50,980 nt of DNA from assembly GCF_000420405.1 (NCBI RefSeq), contig NZ_ATUW01000010.1, forward strand, positions 1 to 50,980. Direction: 5' to 3'. Positions within the stretch are counted from its first letter, which is position 1; every line of letters begins with the position of its first letter. The position numbers and the translations under genes were made by a program. Source of the DNA: Winkia neuii subsp. neuii DSM 8576. Its GTDB lineage: Bacteria; Actinomycetota; Actinomycetes; Actinomycetales; Actinomycetaceae. The notes under the pieces are model-generated. The model saw nothing but the letters and a program-made list of their open reading frames with translations, was not told the DNA's origin and searched no databases. Shown piece by piece: positions 33,836-43,124 of the stretch.

Positions 33836-34033
33836 TCAGTCATTCTTCTTGAGGTATTGTTCGAGCGTCTCGACCCGGACAGGGAAATCCCGCAACTTTA
33901 CGTAATCGACGAGGAAGTCTCGGTGTCCAGGGCAGGCGAGCCAAACTTTTTCGCGCCCGTAGTGCAGCTTTGGATTTCGCCAGCAGACGGCGAACTCAGC
34001 GGGCTCAGTGCACTTGCGTGCCGAACATTTCAT
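33836..34033 (-). CDS. Small actinobacterial zinc-ribbon-like protein
   Basis: The product (65 residues from the inner ATG at 34033; an ATG at 34072 would add 13) begins MKCSARKCTEPAEFAVCW and continues with NPKLHYGREKVWLAC and PGHRDFLVDYV. The spacing of Cys and His (CSARKC, VCW, ACPGH) suggests a metal-binding fold. Homologues in actinobacteria are often labelled acetone carboxylase, which their size makes unlikely. Function is unknown. Its stop codon abuts that of the convergent ABC-F gene with no intervening base. Confidence 0.7.
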   Translation of the reverse strand: MKCSARKCTEPAEFAVCWRNPKLHYGREKVWLACPGHRDFLVDYVKLRDFPVRVETLEQYLKKND

Positions 34034-34162
34034 CTCGACGTACCTTCCGATGGCGCCGGCGGCGCATACCACAAGTTTGCACCAGCAACCCTAGCAGGTT
34101 TCCGCTACAGAGAAACTTTCGGGCACTCGCTAGGGTCTGCCTAGTCACCGCCAAGCTAAGGG

Positions 34163-35401
34163 CTATCGAGGGATAACTAGCCCCTTCGGAGCTACAGCAA
34201 TCCCGGACTTGGTAACGGTGAGTCCGCGAGCGCGATCGTGGTCGAAATCGAAACCGACCTTAGCGCCTTCTTCGACAACTACGTTCTTGTCTAAGATGGC
34301 ACGCTGGACTTGGGCATGTCGGTTAATGCGGCAGTTGTGCATAACGACAGAATCGTCAACTCGGGAATAGGAGTGTACATATACCCCGGGTGAAAGCACA
34401 GACCCTTCGACGTGCCCGCCAGATATAGTTACGCCCGGAGAGACCAAAGAATCCACCGCTAGCCCTCGCCTGCCTTCGTCGTCAAAGACGAACTTAGCTG
34501 GGGGAGTAGAGCCTTCAATCTGAGTGTAGGTGGGCCATTCTTGGTTATAGAGATTGAAGATAGGGTGGACCGCGATCAGGTCCATGTTGGCATCGTAGTA
34601 TGCATCTAAGGTTCCAACGTCGCGCCAGTAGTCGCGGTCGCGATCAGTGGATCCGGGGACGCGGTTGTCGATGAAGTCATAGAAACCAGCTTCACCGTGC
34701 TCAACGAAATACGGGACGGCGTCCCCACCCATGTCGTGGCTGGATTCCTTGTCAAGTGAATCCTGCTCGAGGAAGTTGACAAACGCGTCGGTGGTGACGA
34801 CGTAGTTACCCATGGATGCCAACACCTTAGAGGGGTCGTCTGGGAGGCCGGGAGTAGAAGATGGCTTTTCAACGAAGGCGGAAATCTTGTCGCCCTCCGT
34901 TTCGAGAATTCCGAATTGGTTAGCAAGTTCGATAGGTTGCCGAATGCCAGCAACTGTTAGCGATGCCCCCGTTTCTATGTGTTTGCGGACCATCTGTGAA
35001 AAGTCCATGCGGTAAATGTTGTCTGCTCCAACGATAACCAGGTAATCGGGTTTTTCGTCGCGGACAATGTTCAACGTCTGATAGACCGCGTCGGCCGATC
35101 CCAAGTACCAATGCGCTCCTTTGCGCTGCTGGGCGGGAACTGGGGTCACGTAAGATCCGAGCAGGGTCGACATGCGCCAGGTTTTGGAGATGTGCCTATC
35201 CAGTGAATGCGACTTGTATTGAGTAAGTACAACAACTTTTGTGTACGAAGAATTGACCATATTGGAAAGGGCGAAGTCAATCAGCCGGAAGTGCCCCCCG
35301 AAGGGAACCGCGGGCTTGGCACGGTCGGTTGTAAGGGGCATCAGGCGTTTTCCTTCGCCACCGGCAAGAACGAAAGCTAATACGCGTGGTGTTGACGACA
35401 T
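34163..35401 (-). CDS. glgC: Glucose-1-phosphate adenylyltransferase
   Basis: The 412-residue product makes ADP-glucose from glucose 1-phosphate and ATP. The nucleotidyltransferase signature is [20 protein letters not shown], followed by [40 protein letters not shown] and, in the C-terminal beta-helix, [17 protein letters not shown]. Length is typical of bacterial GlgC. It is divergent from glgA with 96 bases between, so the two are probably regulated together. No clear Shine-Dalgarno precedes the ATG. Confidence 0.95.
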   Translation of the reverse strand: MSSTPRVLAFVLAGGEGKRLMPLTTDRAKPAVPFGGHFRLIDFALSNMVNSSYTKVVVLTQYKSHSLDRHISKTWRMSTLLGSYVTPVPAQQRKGAHWYLGSADAVYQTLNIVRDEKPDYLVIVGADNIYRMDFSQMVRKHIETGASLTVAGIRQPIELANQFGILETEGDKISAFVEKPSSTPGLPDDPSKVLASMGNYVVTTDAFVNFLEQDSLDKESSHDMGGDAVPYFVEHGEAGFYDFIDNRVPGSTDRDRDYWRDVGTLDAYYDANMDLIAVHPIFNLYNQEWPTYTQIEGSTPPAKFVFDDEGRRGLAVDSLVSPGVTISGGHVEGSVLSPGVYVHSYSRVDDSVVMHNCRINRHAQVQRAILDKNVVVEEGAKVGFDFDHDRARGLTVTKSGIAVAPKGLVIPR

Positions 35402-35497
35402 GCTTCAACTTTACCGGGCTGAGAACTGCCCGCGCTGGAGTTTGGAATTAGATAAAGTAATGGTGTTCACATATAGGCTAGCTGTTAGGAGTTCATC

Positions 35498-36694
35498 GTG
35501 CGCGTAGACCTGTTGACCCGTGAATATCCCCCTCACGTTTACGGTGGCGCCGGTGTGCATGTTGAAGAACTGGCAAAAGTGCTGCGCAAAGATATTGCGG
35601 TGCATGTGCATGCCTTTGATGGGCCTCGCTCCGAAGAGGGGGTGCGCGGGTACGAATATCCGCTCCAACTGAAAAACGCGAATGGGGCGCTCAAAACCCT
35701 GGCAGTGGATATACAGATGGTGCCCTACACCAAGGGGGCCGATGTGGTTCATTCGCATACCTGGTACGCAAACATGGCTGGGCACTGGTCTAAGCTGATG
35801 TGGCAGGTGCCCCACGTAATTTCGGCGCATTCTTTGGAGCTTCTGCGTCCGTGGAAGGCAGAGCAGCTAGGGGGCGGTTATCACCTTTCCTCGTGGGCCG
35901 AGAAAACAGCCTATGAGGGCGCCGACCAAATTGTGGCGGTATCTAATGGTATGCGCGAGGATATTTTGCGCTGCTACGAAAACGTCGATCCGCAAAAGGT
36001 CCGCGTCATTCACAATGGCATAGATTTGGCAGAATGGAAGGTGCCAGAGGACACTGCCAGAGTCCAAGAAATACTGGCTAAGTATGACATAGATCCGTCC
36101 CGCCCTACCGTCGTCTTTGTGGGGCGAGTAACCCGCCAAAAAGGCTTGCCCCACCTACTCAAAGCGCTTCGTTACGTGGACCGTGAGGCTCAGATTGTGC
36201 TCTGCGCCGGAGCCCCAGATACTAAGCAGATTGCCGCTGAAGTTCAAGGTCTGGTCAGCGAACTGGCCCAGGACCGCACCGGTGTCAAGATGATCACCGA
36301 GATGCTTCCGCGAAATGAACTCATTGCGATCTTGTCTGCGGCAACTGTATTTGTTACGCCGTCAATTTACGAGCCTTTGGGGATTGTGAATCTTGAGGCC
36401 ATGGCCATGTCTTTACCTGTGGTGGGAACCGAGACTGGGGGAATCCCAGACGTGATCGTAGACGGTGTAACAGGCTTCTTAGTACCCATCGAGCAGAAGA
36501 AAGATGGCACAGGCACCCCGCTTGAGCCAGCGCAATTTGAACGTGACATGGCCGAGCGCATTAACGCTCTTCTAGCAGATCCGGCCCGAGCAAAGCAGAT
36601 GGGAGAGGCCGGATTGGCCAGGTGTAAAGAGCATTTCACCTGGTCATCCATAGGAAACAAAACCATCCAGATGTACAAGGATTTGTTGCATTAG
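35498..36694 (+). CDS. glgA: Actinobacterial-type glycogen synthase / ADP-glucose glycosyltransferase (GT4)
   Basis: The 398-residue GT4 enzyme starts MRVDLLTREYPPHVYGGAGV and has FVGRVTRQKGLPHLLKAL and the EX7E region SIYEPLGIVNLEAMAM. It belongs to the short corynebacterial/mycobacterial GlgA group, not the GT5 synthases. In mycobacteria the orthologue (GlgM) uses ADP-glucose to make maltose 1-phosphate for alpha-glucan synthesis, so either product is possible. AGGAG precedes the GTG start. A TATAGG at 35472-35477 may be its -10 box. Confidence 0.9.
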   Translation: MRVDLLTREYPPHVYGGAGVHVEELAKVLRKDIAVHVHAFDGPRSEEGVRGYEYPLQLKNANGALKTLAVDIQMVPYTKGADVVHSHTWYANMAGHWSKLMWQVPHVISAHSLELLRPWKAEQLGGGYHLSSWAEKTAYEGADQIVAVSNGMREDILRCYENVDPQKVRVIHNGIDLAEWKVPEDTARVQEILAKYDIDPSRPTVVFVGRVTRQKGLPHLLKALRYVDREAQIVLCAGAPDTKQIAAEVQGLVSELAQDRTGVKMITEMLPRNELIAILSAATVFVTPSIYEPLGIVNLEAMAMSLPVVGTETGGIPDVIVDGVTGFLVPIEQKKDGTGTPLEPAQFERDMAERINALLADPARAKQMGEAGLARCKEHFTWSSIGNKTIQMYKDLLH

Positions 36695-36728
36695 AGCGGG
36701 AAAAGACCAAACCGTATAAGGTAAAAAT

Positions 36729-37520
36729 ATGGCAGCAGTTATAGAGCTAAATGGGGTCGGGGTGCACCGTGGCACCGAGGAAATACTAAAGGACATCAAC
36801 TGGGGTGTACGCGAGGGCGAACATTGGGTTATTTTAGGCCCTAATGGGGCCGGCAAGACCACTTTAGTTTCACTGCTTACAGGCGCTGTGCAGGCAGATG
36901 AGGGCACAGTGAAGGTGCTGGGTGAGGAACTTAGTGCAGTCGACATTGCGGAGCTGCGCTCAAGGGTAGGTACTATCGGCGCGGCGGCTGATCAGCTGCT
37001 TGAGCCGCAGACTTTGGTAGAAGATGCAATATTGAGTTCTGTGTATGGACAGCCAGCGTCAGCAGAACAGACCTTCGAGGAGGTGGATACCTCTCGAGCG
37101 GCCGATTTGCTCGCCCTTTTTGGAATCTCTCACCTAAAGGATCGCCAGGTGGGGAGCTTGTCGGACGGGGAACGCCAGCGCGTTATGATTGCCAGGGCTC
37201 TAATGCCCGATCCCGAGGCGCTAGTCTTAGACGAGCCTGCAAGGGGACTAGACTTAGGTGCCCGCGAGGATCTGCTTGCAGCCCTAACCGAGATTTCTAG
37301 TGACAAACACGCTCCTGCCATGATCATGGTTACCCACCACGTTGAGCAGATTCCAAAGGGCTTCACCAACGCACTAGCACTTAAGGACGGTGCAGTAGAA
37401 AAAGAAGGTCCACTTGGCGAGGTACTCACCTCTAAGGTAATCTCTGCCCTGTTTGATTACCCCCTGTCGGTCGGTGGCAGCGAAGGGCGCTGGTGGGCTC
37501 ACAAGGATCAGGCGAAATGA
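36729..37520 (+). CDS. Orphan ABC transporter ATP-binding protein
   Basis: The 263-residue single ABC domain has Walker A GPNGAGKT at residues 37-44, the variant signature LSDGERQRVMIARAL, Walker B EALVLDEPARGLDLGA and the switch histidine in MVTHHVEQIPKGF. It resembles the ModF/YfkA-like group of stand-alone ATPases. No permease gene is adjacent; its neighbours are glgA upstream and nfeD, which overlaps it by four bases. Function is unknown. Confidence 0.85.
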   Translation: MAAVIELNGVGVHRGTEEILKDINWGVREGEHWVILGPNGAGKTTLVSLLTGAVQADEGTVKVLGEELSAVDIAELRSRVGTIGAAADQLLEPQTLVEDAILSSVYGQPASAEQTFEEVDTSRAADLLALFGISHLKDRQVGSLSDGERQRVMIARALMPDPEALVLDEPARGLDLGAREDLLAALTEISSDKHAPAMIMVTHHVEQIPKGFTNALALKDGAVEKEGPLGEVLTSKVISALFDYPLSVGGSEGRWWAHKDQAK

Positions 37521-37942
37521 GTGGCTGGATCTGGGTTGGGGCAGCTCTGCTAGGAGTGATTGTCGAATTACTCAGCGGTGATTTCTTCTTTTTAATGCTG
37601 GCAATCGGGGCTGGGGCTAGCGGTGTCAGTGCTTTCCTTGCTCCGGAGCTTTGGTGGCTTCACATCCTGCTTTTCGCGGCTGTCTCTTCGGTGCTGGTGC
37701 TGACAGTGAGGCCGTTTCTGAAAAAGAGGATTGAGTCGTCAACTCCTAAAGTTGCCTTTAATGCTTCTCGTTATCGCGGTAGGTGCGGGGTTGCTACCTC
37801 TTCGATCAATAGTGCGGGCGGCACGATTATGCTTCACGGAGAGCGTTGGAGTGCTGTAAGCGAAGAGCCGATCAATGAAGGCGAAACTGTAACTGTAGTT
37901 CGAATAGACGGGGCGCGAGCCGTGGTAAAAACCACCGATTAG
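37517..37942 (+). CDS. NfeD-family membrane protein
   Basis: The product (141 residues from the ATG at 37517, MSGWIWVGAALLGVIVELLS) has two to three membrane helices in its first half and a soluble C-terminal OB-fold-like beta domain (about residues 75-141, with YRGRCGVATSSIN and EGETVTVVRIDGARAVVK). Short NfeD proteins pair with SPFH proteins in membrane microdomains. The start overlaps the ATPase stop in an ATGA; an in-frame ATG at 37493 lies inside that gene. The SPFH gene follows after 15 bases. Confidence 0.87.
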   Translation: MSGWIWVGAALLGVIVELLSGDFFFLMLAIGAGASGVSAFLAPELWWLHILLFAAVSSVLVLTVRPFLKKRIESSTPKVAFNASRYRGRCGVATSSINSAGGTIMLHGERWSAVSEEPINEGETVTVVRIDGARAVVKTTD

Positions 37943-37957
37943 ATAAGGGTTTTTAAA

Positions 37958-38845
37958 ATGAGCGTTTTACCTATAGGTGCCGCTGGCATAGTGGCCGCAA
38001 TAGTCGTATTGGTAGTTGTTATTGCTATTGCGAAATCGATAATTGTAGTTAGGCAGGCAACCGCCGTAGTGGTGGAACGTCTTGGCCGTTATCAAACGAC
38101 CTTGGCCCCAGGGCTACACGTTTTAATCCCCTTTGTGGATTCCAAACGGGCGGTTGTTACGCTGTCAGAACAAGTGGTCGCGTTTGCCCCTCAGCCTGTT
38201 ATTACTGCCGACAACGTTTCGGTTACTATAGATTCAGTTATTTACTACCAAATTAACAGTCCGGAGCAGGCGACTTACGAGATCGCCAACTACCTGGTTG
38301 CAATCGAGCAGCTTACTGCTACTACGCTGCGCAACGTGATTGGCACAATGGACTTAGAAGATACACTCACCTCGCGCGATTCTATCAATACTCAATTGCG
38401 AGGAGTCTTGGACGCGGCAACTACTAATTGGGGCATTCGCATTAACAGAGTCGAAATAAAGGCAATTGACCCGCCTCCTTCGATTCAGGAGGCAATGGAA
38501 AAGCAGATGCGTGCCGAGCGTGACAAGCGAGCCGCAATTTTGACTGCTGAAGGCCAACGCGAATCGCAAGTTACTCAAGCAGAGGGCCAGCGCAAGTCCG
38601 CGGTACTAATAGCTCGGGGTGATGCAGAAGCAGCGGTTACCCGAGCTCAAGGTGAGGCAGAGGCGATCCAGAAGGTATTTGCAGCAATACACGAGGGAAA
38701 TCCGGATCAGAAGCTGCTGTCTTACCAGTATTTGCAGATGCTTCCGGAACTAGCTAAAGGGGACGGCAACAAGACTTGGATAGTTCCAGCCGAGATGACT
38801 GCGGCCTTGGAGGCTATTTCGAAGGGATTTGGTAATAATAAATGA
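37958..38845 (+). CDS. SPFH/band 7 (stomatin-like) protein
   Basis: The 295-residue product has one N-terminal membrane helix (about residues 8-30), the band 7 domain with RQATAVVVERLGRYQTTLAP and GLHVLIPFVD, and a long Ala/Glu/Gln-rich coiled coil (about 180-240, QRESQVTQAEGQRKSAVLI). The C-terminal SYQYLQMLPELAKG is typical of the QmcA/HflC-like stomatin group. It oligomerises at membranes; with NfeD it forms a conserved pair whose molecular role is still vague. Its stop overlaps the glnA start by four bases. Confidence 0.92.
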   Translation: MSVLPIGAAGIVAAIVVLVVVIAIAKSIIVVRQATAVVVERLGRYQTTLAPGLHVLIPFVDSKRAVVTLSEQVVAFAPQPVITADNVSVTIDSVIYYQINSPEQATYEIANYLVAIEQLTATTLRNVIGTMDLEDTLTSRDSINTQLRGVLDAATTNWGIRINRVEIKAIDPPPSIQEAMEKQMRAERDKRAAILTAEGQRESQVTQAEGQRKSAVLIARGDAEAAVTRAQGEAEAIQKVFAAIHEGNPDQKLLSYQYLQMLPELAKGDGNKTWIVPAEMTAALEAISKGFGNNK

Positions 38846-40173
38846 GGCCAGTAGAAGAGGAAGTCCTCTCGAAGATTGCTGAATCGGATTCACGCTTCGT
38901 GCGTTTGTGGTTCACGGACGTGCTTGGTGTACTCAAGGCTGTCGCAATCGATCCGGTAGAACTGGAACGCGCCTTTGCCGAGGGCATAGGATTCGATGGC
39001 TCCGCTATCCAGGGTTTGAGTCGAGTCTACGAGTCTGACATGATCTTGCGTCCGGACGCTTCAACCTTCCAGTTTTTGCCTTGGCGCACCGATAATGCGT
39101 CGGTAGGGCGCATGTTTTGCGACCTGACTAATCCCGATGGGTCGCCCGCCCGAACCGATCCCCGCGCTGTCTTGGAACGGGCACTCGAACATGCTGCAGG
39201 GCTAGGTTTTACGTTCCGAGTCCATCCCGAGATTGAGTTCTATCTGCTGAAACCTGAACGGGGTCCGCAAGGGCAGATAGTGCCGGTTGACGAGGCCGGG
39301 TACTTCGACCATGTTGCTCGGGGCGGTGACAACGATTTTCGTCGCAAGGCAATTGGTATGCTCGAAGAAATGGGCATAAGTGTCGAAATGAGTCATCACG
39401 AGGGCGGTCCCGGACAGAACGAAATCGATCTGCGCTCTGTAGATGCACTAACGGCTGCGGATAATATTATGACTTTCCGTACTCTGGTCGAAGAGGTAGC
39501 ACTACGCGAGGGTATACAAGCCACCTTTATGCCTAAGCCATTCGCGGGCGAGCCTGGTTCTGGAATGCACGCCCACATGTCTCTTTTCGAGGGCGAAAGA
39601 AACGCTTTCCACGATCCATCTGGCCAGTATCAGCTGTCGCGCACCGCACGTGCTTTCATCGCCGGGATATTGCACCACGCCCACGAAATGGCAGCAGTTA
39701 CAAATCAACACGTGAACTCCTACAAGCGGCTCTGGGGCGGAGGCGAGGCCCCTTCGTTCGTGTGCTGGGGGCACAACAACAGGTCCGCGCTGGTGCGCGT
39801 CCCCAACTATAAACCCAACAAGCCCGAGTCCGCTCGCATTGAATTCCGAGCGCTCGATCCGGCGGTAAATCCATATTTAGGCTTTTCCGTGCTGCTGGAG
39901 GCCGGTCTAGCCGGAATCGAAAATAATTACGAGCTGCCCCCGGAGGCAGAAGATAACGTGTGGGCACTTACGGATCAGGAACGCCGGATTTTGGGTATTC
40001 CCTCCATGCCTTCCTCCCTCGCCAATGCTGTTAAGGCGATGAAAAAATCCGATCTGGTGGCTTCTACGTTGGGGGAAGAGGTATTCGAATTTGTCATAGC
40101 GAACAAGGAGCGCGAGTGGCAAGAATACCGTGCTCAGGTTACAGATTATGAGCTGCGTCAATTCTTCCTATGA
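38842..40173 (+). CDS. glnA: Glutamine synthetase, short GSI (GlnA2-like)
   Basis: The 443-residue class I synthetase makes glutamine from glutamate, ammonium and ATP. Motifs include FDGSAIQGL, the metal-binding HPEIEFYL and GPGQNEIDLR, the ATP-site MPKPFAGEPGSGMHAHMSLF and the glutamate-site NNRSALVRVP. It is about 30 residues shorter than E. coli GlnA and lacks the segment before the adenylylation loop, yet keeps a tyrosine in ENNYELPPEAE. Rv2222c (GlnA2) has the same length and the same neighbour, glnE. It is coupled to both the SPFH gene and glnE by four-base overlaps. Confidence 0.92.
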   Translation: MRPVEEEVLSKIAESDSRFVRLWFTDVLGVLKAVAIDPVELERAFAEGIGFDGSAIQGLSRVYESDMILRPDASTFQFLPWRTDNASVGRMFCDLTNPDGSPARTDPRAVLERALEHAAGLGFTFRVHPEIEFYLLKPERGPQGQIVPVDEAGYFDHVARGGDNDFRRKAIGMLEEMGISVEMSHHEGGPGQNEIDLRSVDALTAADNIMTFRTLVEEVALREGIQATFMPKPFAGEPGSGMHAHMSLFEGERNAFHDPSGQYQLSRTARAFIAGILHHAHEMAAVTNQHVNSYKRLWGGGEAPSFVCWGHNNRSALVRVPNYKPNKPESARIEFRALDPAVNPYLGFSVLLEAGLAGIENNYELPPEAEDNVWALTDQERRILGIPSMPSSLANAVKAMKKSDLVASTLGEEVFEFVIANKEREWQEYRAQVTDYELRQFFL

Positions 40174-43121
40174 GTAATTCTTCTGAGCTCTCGATCAGGC
40201 TTCGCAAGGCTGGGGTTCGTGAAGTCGCGCGTGCTAAAAGTTGGCTTGCGGAGGTTTCCGAGATAGCTGACCCGCTGCCATATTTGGCGAGTGCCGCAGA
40301 TCCAGACATGGCACTGCTCGGATTCGTGCGTTTAGGGGAGGCAGCACCGAAACAACTTCGGGCATGTCTAACTGGAGCAGGAAACGCGTTGTTCAGCGTG
40401 CTTGGGCTTTCGCAAGCTTTAACGGATCATCTATTGACGCATCCGCAGGATTTGCAGCAGTTGGCTAACCTGCGTATGCCTCCGCTTTTTTCGAACTTTG
40501 ACGAGGGCAATTACGACCCTGCCTCGGAAGAACGTGAGGCGAGGGCGTGGACACAGCAGTTTCTAGCAGAGTTTCAGGCCGCTGATAGTTCGGATCGCGT
40601 TCGCTACCTTTACCGCAGAGCACTCACCTTGATCGCGGCTATGGATTTGAGCTCCGGGGCGGCGCTCGACATTGTGTCGTTTGTTAGCCGCTGTATTACG
40701 GCACTGGTGGATATGACCTTGCAGGCGTCCCTGCGGATTGCTGTGGAGGAGGCAGATCCAAACCATGAAGTGCGTTTCGCTGTAATAGTAATGGGGAAGA
40801 CCGGTGGGCGAGAAGTCAACTACATCTCTGATGTGGATGTCATATTTGTGGTAGAGCCTGCTCGTCAGATGCCAGAGGGGGAGCTCATCGAGAAGAGCGC
40901 AAAGATTGTGTCCGCCCTGACGTCTATTTGTGTCGGGCAGGGGCAGGAAATGCCTCTTTGGCCTTTGGACATGGGGTTGCGTCCCGAGGGCGCAGATGGG
41001 GCTGTGGCCCGCACTATAGATTCGTATCGCTCTTACTATCGCCGCTGGGCACAGTCCTGGGAGTTTCAAGCGCTACTGAAGGCTCGTTTTGCTGCCGGAG
41101 ATAGAAAGCTAGGCGAAGAGTTTATAAAAATGGTTGAGCCTATGGTGTGGGAGGCGTCTGGCAGGGAGGGCTTCGTAGCCGATGCTAGAGCCATGCGCGC
41201 TCGCGTCGAGGAAAACGTGAGACCAGAGCACAAAGATAGGCAGATCAAGCTGGGCCCCGGCGGCCTCCGCGATGTCGAGATGACTATCCAACTAATGCAA
41301 TTGGTACACGGACGGTACGACAAGTCGGTGCGCCGGCCTCACACTCTGGAGGCAATTCAGGCTTTGGCAACCCAGGGCTACATTGCTCGCGAGGGGGCAG
41401 CTAAGCTTGCCCGTTGCTACAGGTTTTTGCGCTGTGTGGAACATCGTGCCCAGCTATACAGGCTTCGCCGCACTGGACTGATCCCGTCCGCTGACCTGCA
41501 GCTGCGCCGAATCGGACGGGCAATAGATGGGCAGAAGTATCCCGATGCAGACTCGCTCAAGGTCGAATTGGCCCATGTGCGCCACGACGTGCGCAATTTG
41601 CATCGCGAATTATTTTTCAGGCCGCTACTGCCTGCCACTGCCTCCCTTTCGGCTGATGAAGCGGCTCTCTCGCCCGAAGCTGCTGCAGCTCGTCTGAAAG
41701 CTGTTGGCTACAAGGATCCTCAAGGCAGCCTGCGCCATATTGAAGCGCTTACTGCTGGGGTGACTAGGCGGGCAGCTTTACAACGTCAGCTTCTGCCAGT
41801 GATGATTGGCTGGATTGCAAACGGAGCTAATCCTGACGCTGGATTGCTGCGATTTCGCAGGTTGAGCGAGATTATTGGCACTTCGCATTGGTATTTGGCT
41901 ATGTTGCGCGATTCTCGAGTAGCTGCGGCGTATCTTGCGAAGTTACTGCCAACTAGCACGTACTGTGCGGAAGGATTTGAGCATTTTCCGGCTGCGGTGG
42001 CTTGGTTAGACCACCCGATAGAGTTGGAACCTCGTGAGGAAGAACGGCTCGTTGGGGAAATGCGTGCCAGTGCTAGTCGGCATGAGGACATTGTGGAGGC
42101 TGCCCAGCTGGTGCGCGAGATTCGCTCTAGGGAGCTGCTTAGGGCTGGCCTTGCCGATTGTTTGCAAGGGGTGGATCCAAAGCGGGCCCGTTTATACATT
42201 TGCCCGGCAGATGACGCGGCTTTGGAAACGACACTGGAGCTCGCCCACCGAGTGGTAAAAAACCCCCGAGCCAGAATTGGCATTATTGCGCTAGGTAGGT
42301 TGGGAGGAAGGGAACCCGGATATGCTTCCGACGCCGATATAATGGCTGTCTACGAACCGCTTGGGGAAGGGGCGCGCGAAGAGGCCGAACAAACTGTTGC
42401 TACTATGAAATCTCTTTTGTCGGAGGTGGGAGTACAGCGGCCTTTCAAGGTGGACTTGGGGCTCCGTCCCGAGGGCAAAGACGGACCTACTGCCCGTAGC
42501 ATTGAATCATTGCGTTCCTACTATGAAAAATGGGCCTCGCCGTGGGAAAGGCAGGCGTTGTTGCGTGCCCGACCCGTCGCCGGTGATCGGCGGGTATTAG
42601 AGCAGGCTATGCAAATCGTAGACGAATACCGCTACGGCCGGGCTCCGTCGGAGGAAGATTTAAGAAGTATTCGAATGCTTAAGGCTCGCATGGAGCGTGA
42701 ACGTTTACCACGCGGGTCTGACCCGCGTGCGCATGTAAAACTTGGCCCGGGGGGCCTCTCCGATGCTGAATGGGCGGTACAGCTGATCCAACTTACCTAC
42801 GGGCACGAAATAGAACAGTTGCGCACAACAAATACCCTTCAGGCACTGGCTGCCGCTGTCCAAGCAGGGCTTTTGCCGGCAGAGAAGGCAAATGCACTAG
42901 AGGCCGCCTGGCGTGCGGCGAGCCGGATTAGGGCGGCCAACACGCTCGCATCTGGGCGTGACGGAGGAAGTAAACTGGATTTGCTGCCAAGAACAAATGA
43001 CGAGATAGCAGCGGTTTCCTTGATACTGGGCTATGAGCGCAGTGCCCGCTCTCTGGTTGACGACTACCGCCGCAAGGCTCGCCACTGTAGGGACGTAATG
43101 GAAGAGATTTTTTACGGGTAA
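40170..43121 (+). CDS. glnE: Glutamine synthetase adenylyltransferase/deadenylylase
   Basis: The 983-residue bifunctional enzyme adds AMP to, or removes it from, glutamine synthetase. It has two nucleotidyltransferase domains of the GlnE type: the N-terminal one with GKTGGREVNYISDVDVIFV (about residues 208-226) and the C-terminal one with LGRLGGREPGYASDADIMAV (about 707-726). Each is followed by LGLRPEGADG/LGLRPEGKDG and a GPGGLRDVE/GPGGLSDAE element and an all-helical bundle. Length is normal for actinobacteria. It directly follows the synthetase gene. Confidence 0.95.
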   Translation: MSNSSELSIRLRKAGVREVARAKSWLAEVSEIADPLPYLASAADPDMALLGFVRLGEAAPKQLRACLTGAGNALFSVLGLSQALTDHLLTHPQDLQQLANLRMPPLFSNFDEGNYDPASEEREARAWTQQFLAEFQAADSSDRVRYLYRRALTLIAAMDLSSGAALDIVSFVSRCITALVDMTLQASLRIAVEEADPNHEVRFAVIVMGKTGGREVNYISDVDVIFVVEPARQMPEGELIEKSAKIVSALTSICVGQGQEMPLWPLDMGLRPEGADGAVARTIDSYRSYYRRWAQSWEFQALLKARFAAGDRKLGEEFIKMVEPMVWEASGREGFVADARAMRARVEENVRPEHKDRQIKLGPGGLRDVEMTIQLMQLVHGRYDKSVRRPHTLEAIQALATQGYIAREGAAKLARCYRFLRCVEHRAQLYRLRRTGLIPSADLQLRRIGRAIDGQKYPDADSLKVELAHVRHDVRNLHRELFFRPLLPATASLSADEAALSPEAAAARLKAVGYKDPQGSLRHIEALTAGVTRRAALQRQLLPVMIGWIANGANPDAGLLRFRRLSEIIGTSHWYLAMLRDSRVAAAYLAKLLPTSTYCAEGFEHFPAAVAWLDHPIELEPREEERLVGEMRASASRHEDIVEAAQLVREIRSRELLRAGLADCLQGVDPKRARLYICPADDAALETTLELAHRVVKNPRARIGIIALGRLGGREPGYASDADIMAVYEPLGEGAREEAEQTVATMKSLLSEVGVQRPFKVDLGLRPEGKDGPTARSIESLRSYYEKWASPWERQALLRARPVAGDRRVLEQAMQIVDEYRYGRAPSEEDLRSIRMLKARMERERLPRGSDPRAHVKLGPGGLSDAEWAVQLIQLTYGHEIEQLRTTNTLQALAAAVQAGLLPAEKANALEAAWRAASRIRAANTLASGRDGGSKLDLLPRTNDEIAAVSLILGYERSARSLVDDYRRKARHCRDVMEEIFYG

Positions 43122-43124
43122 AAC

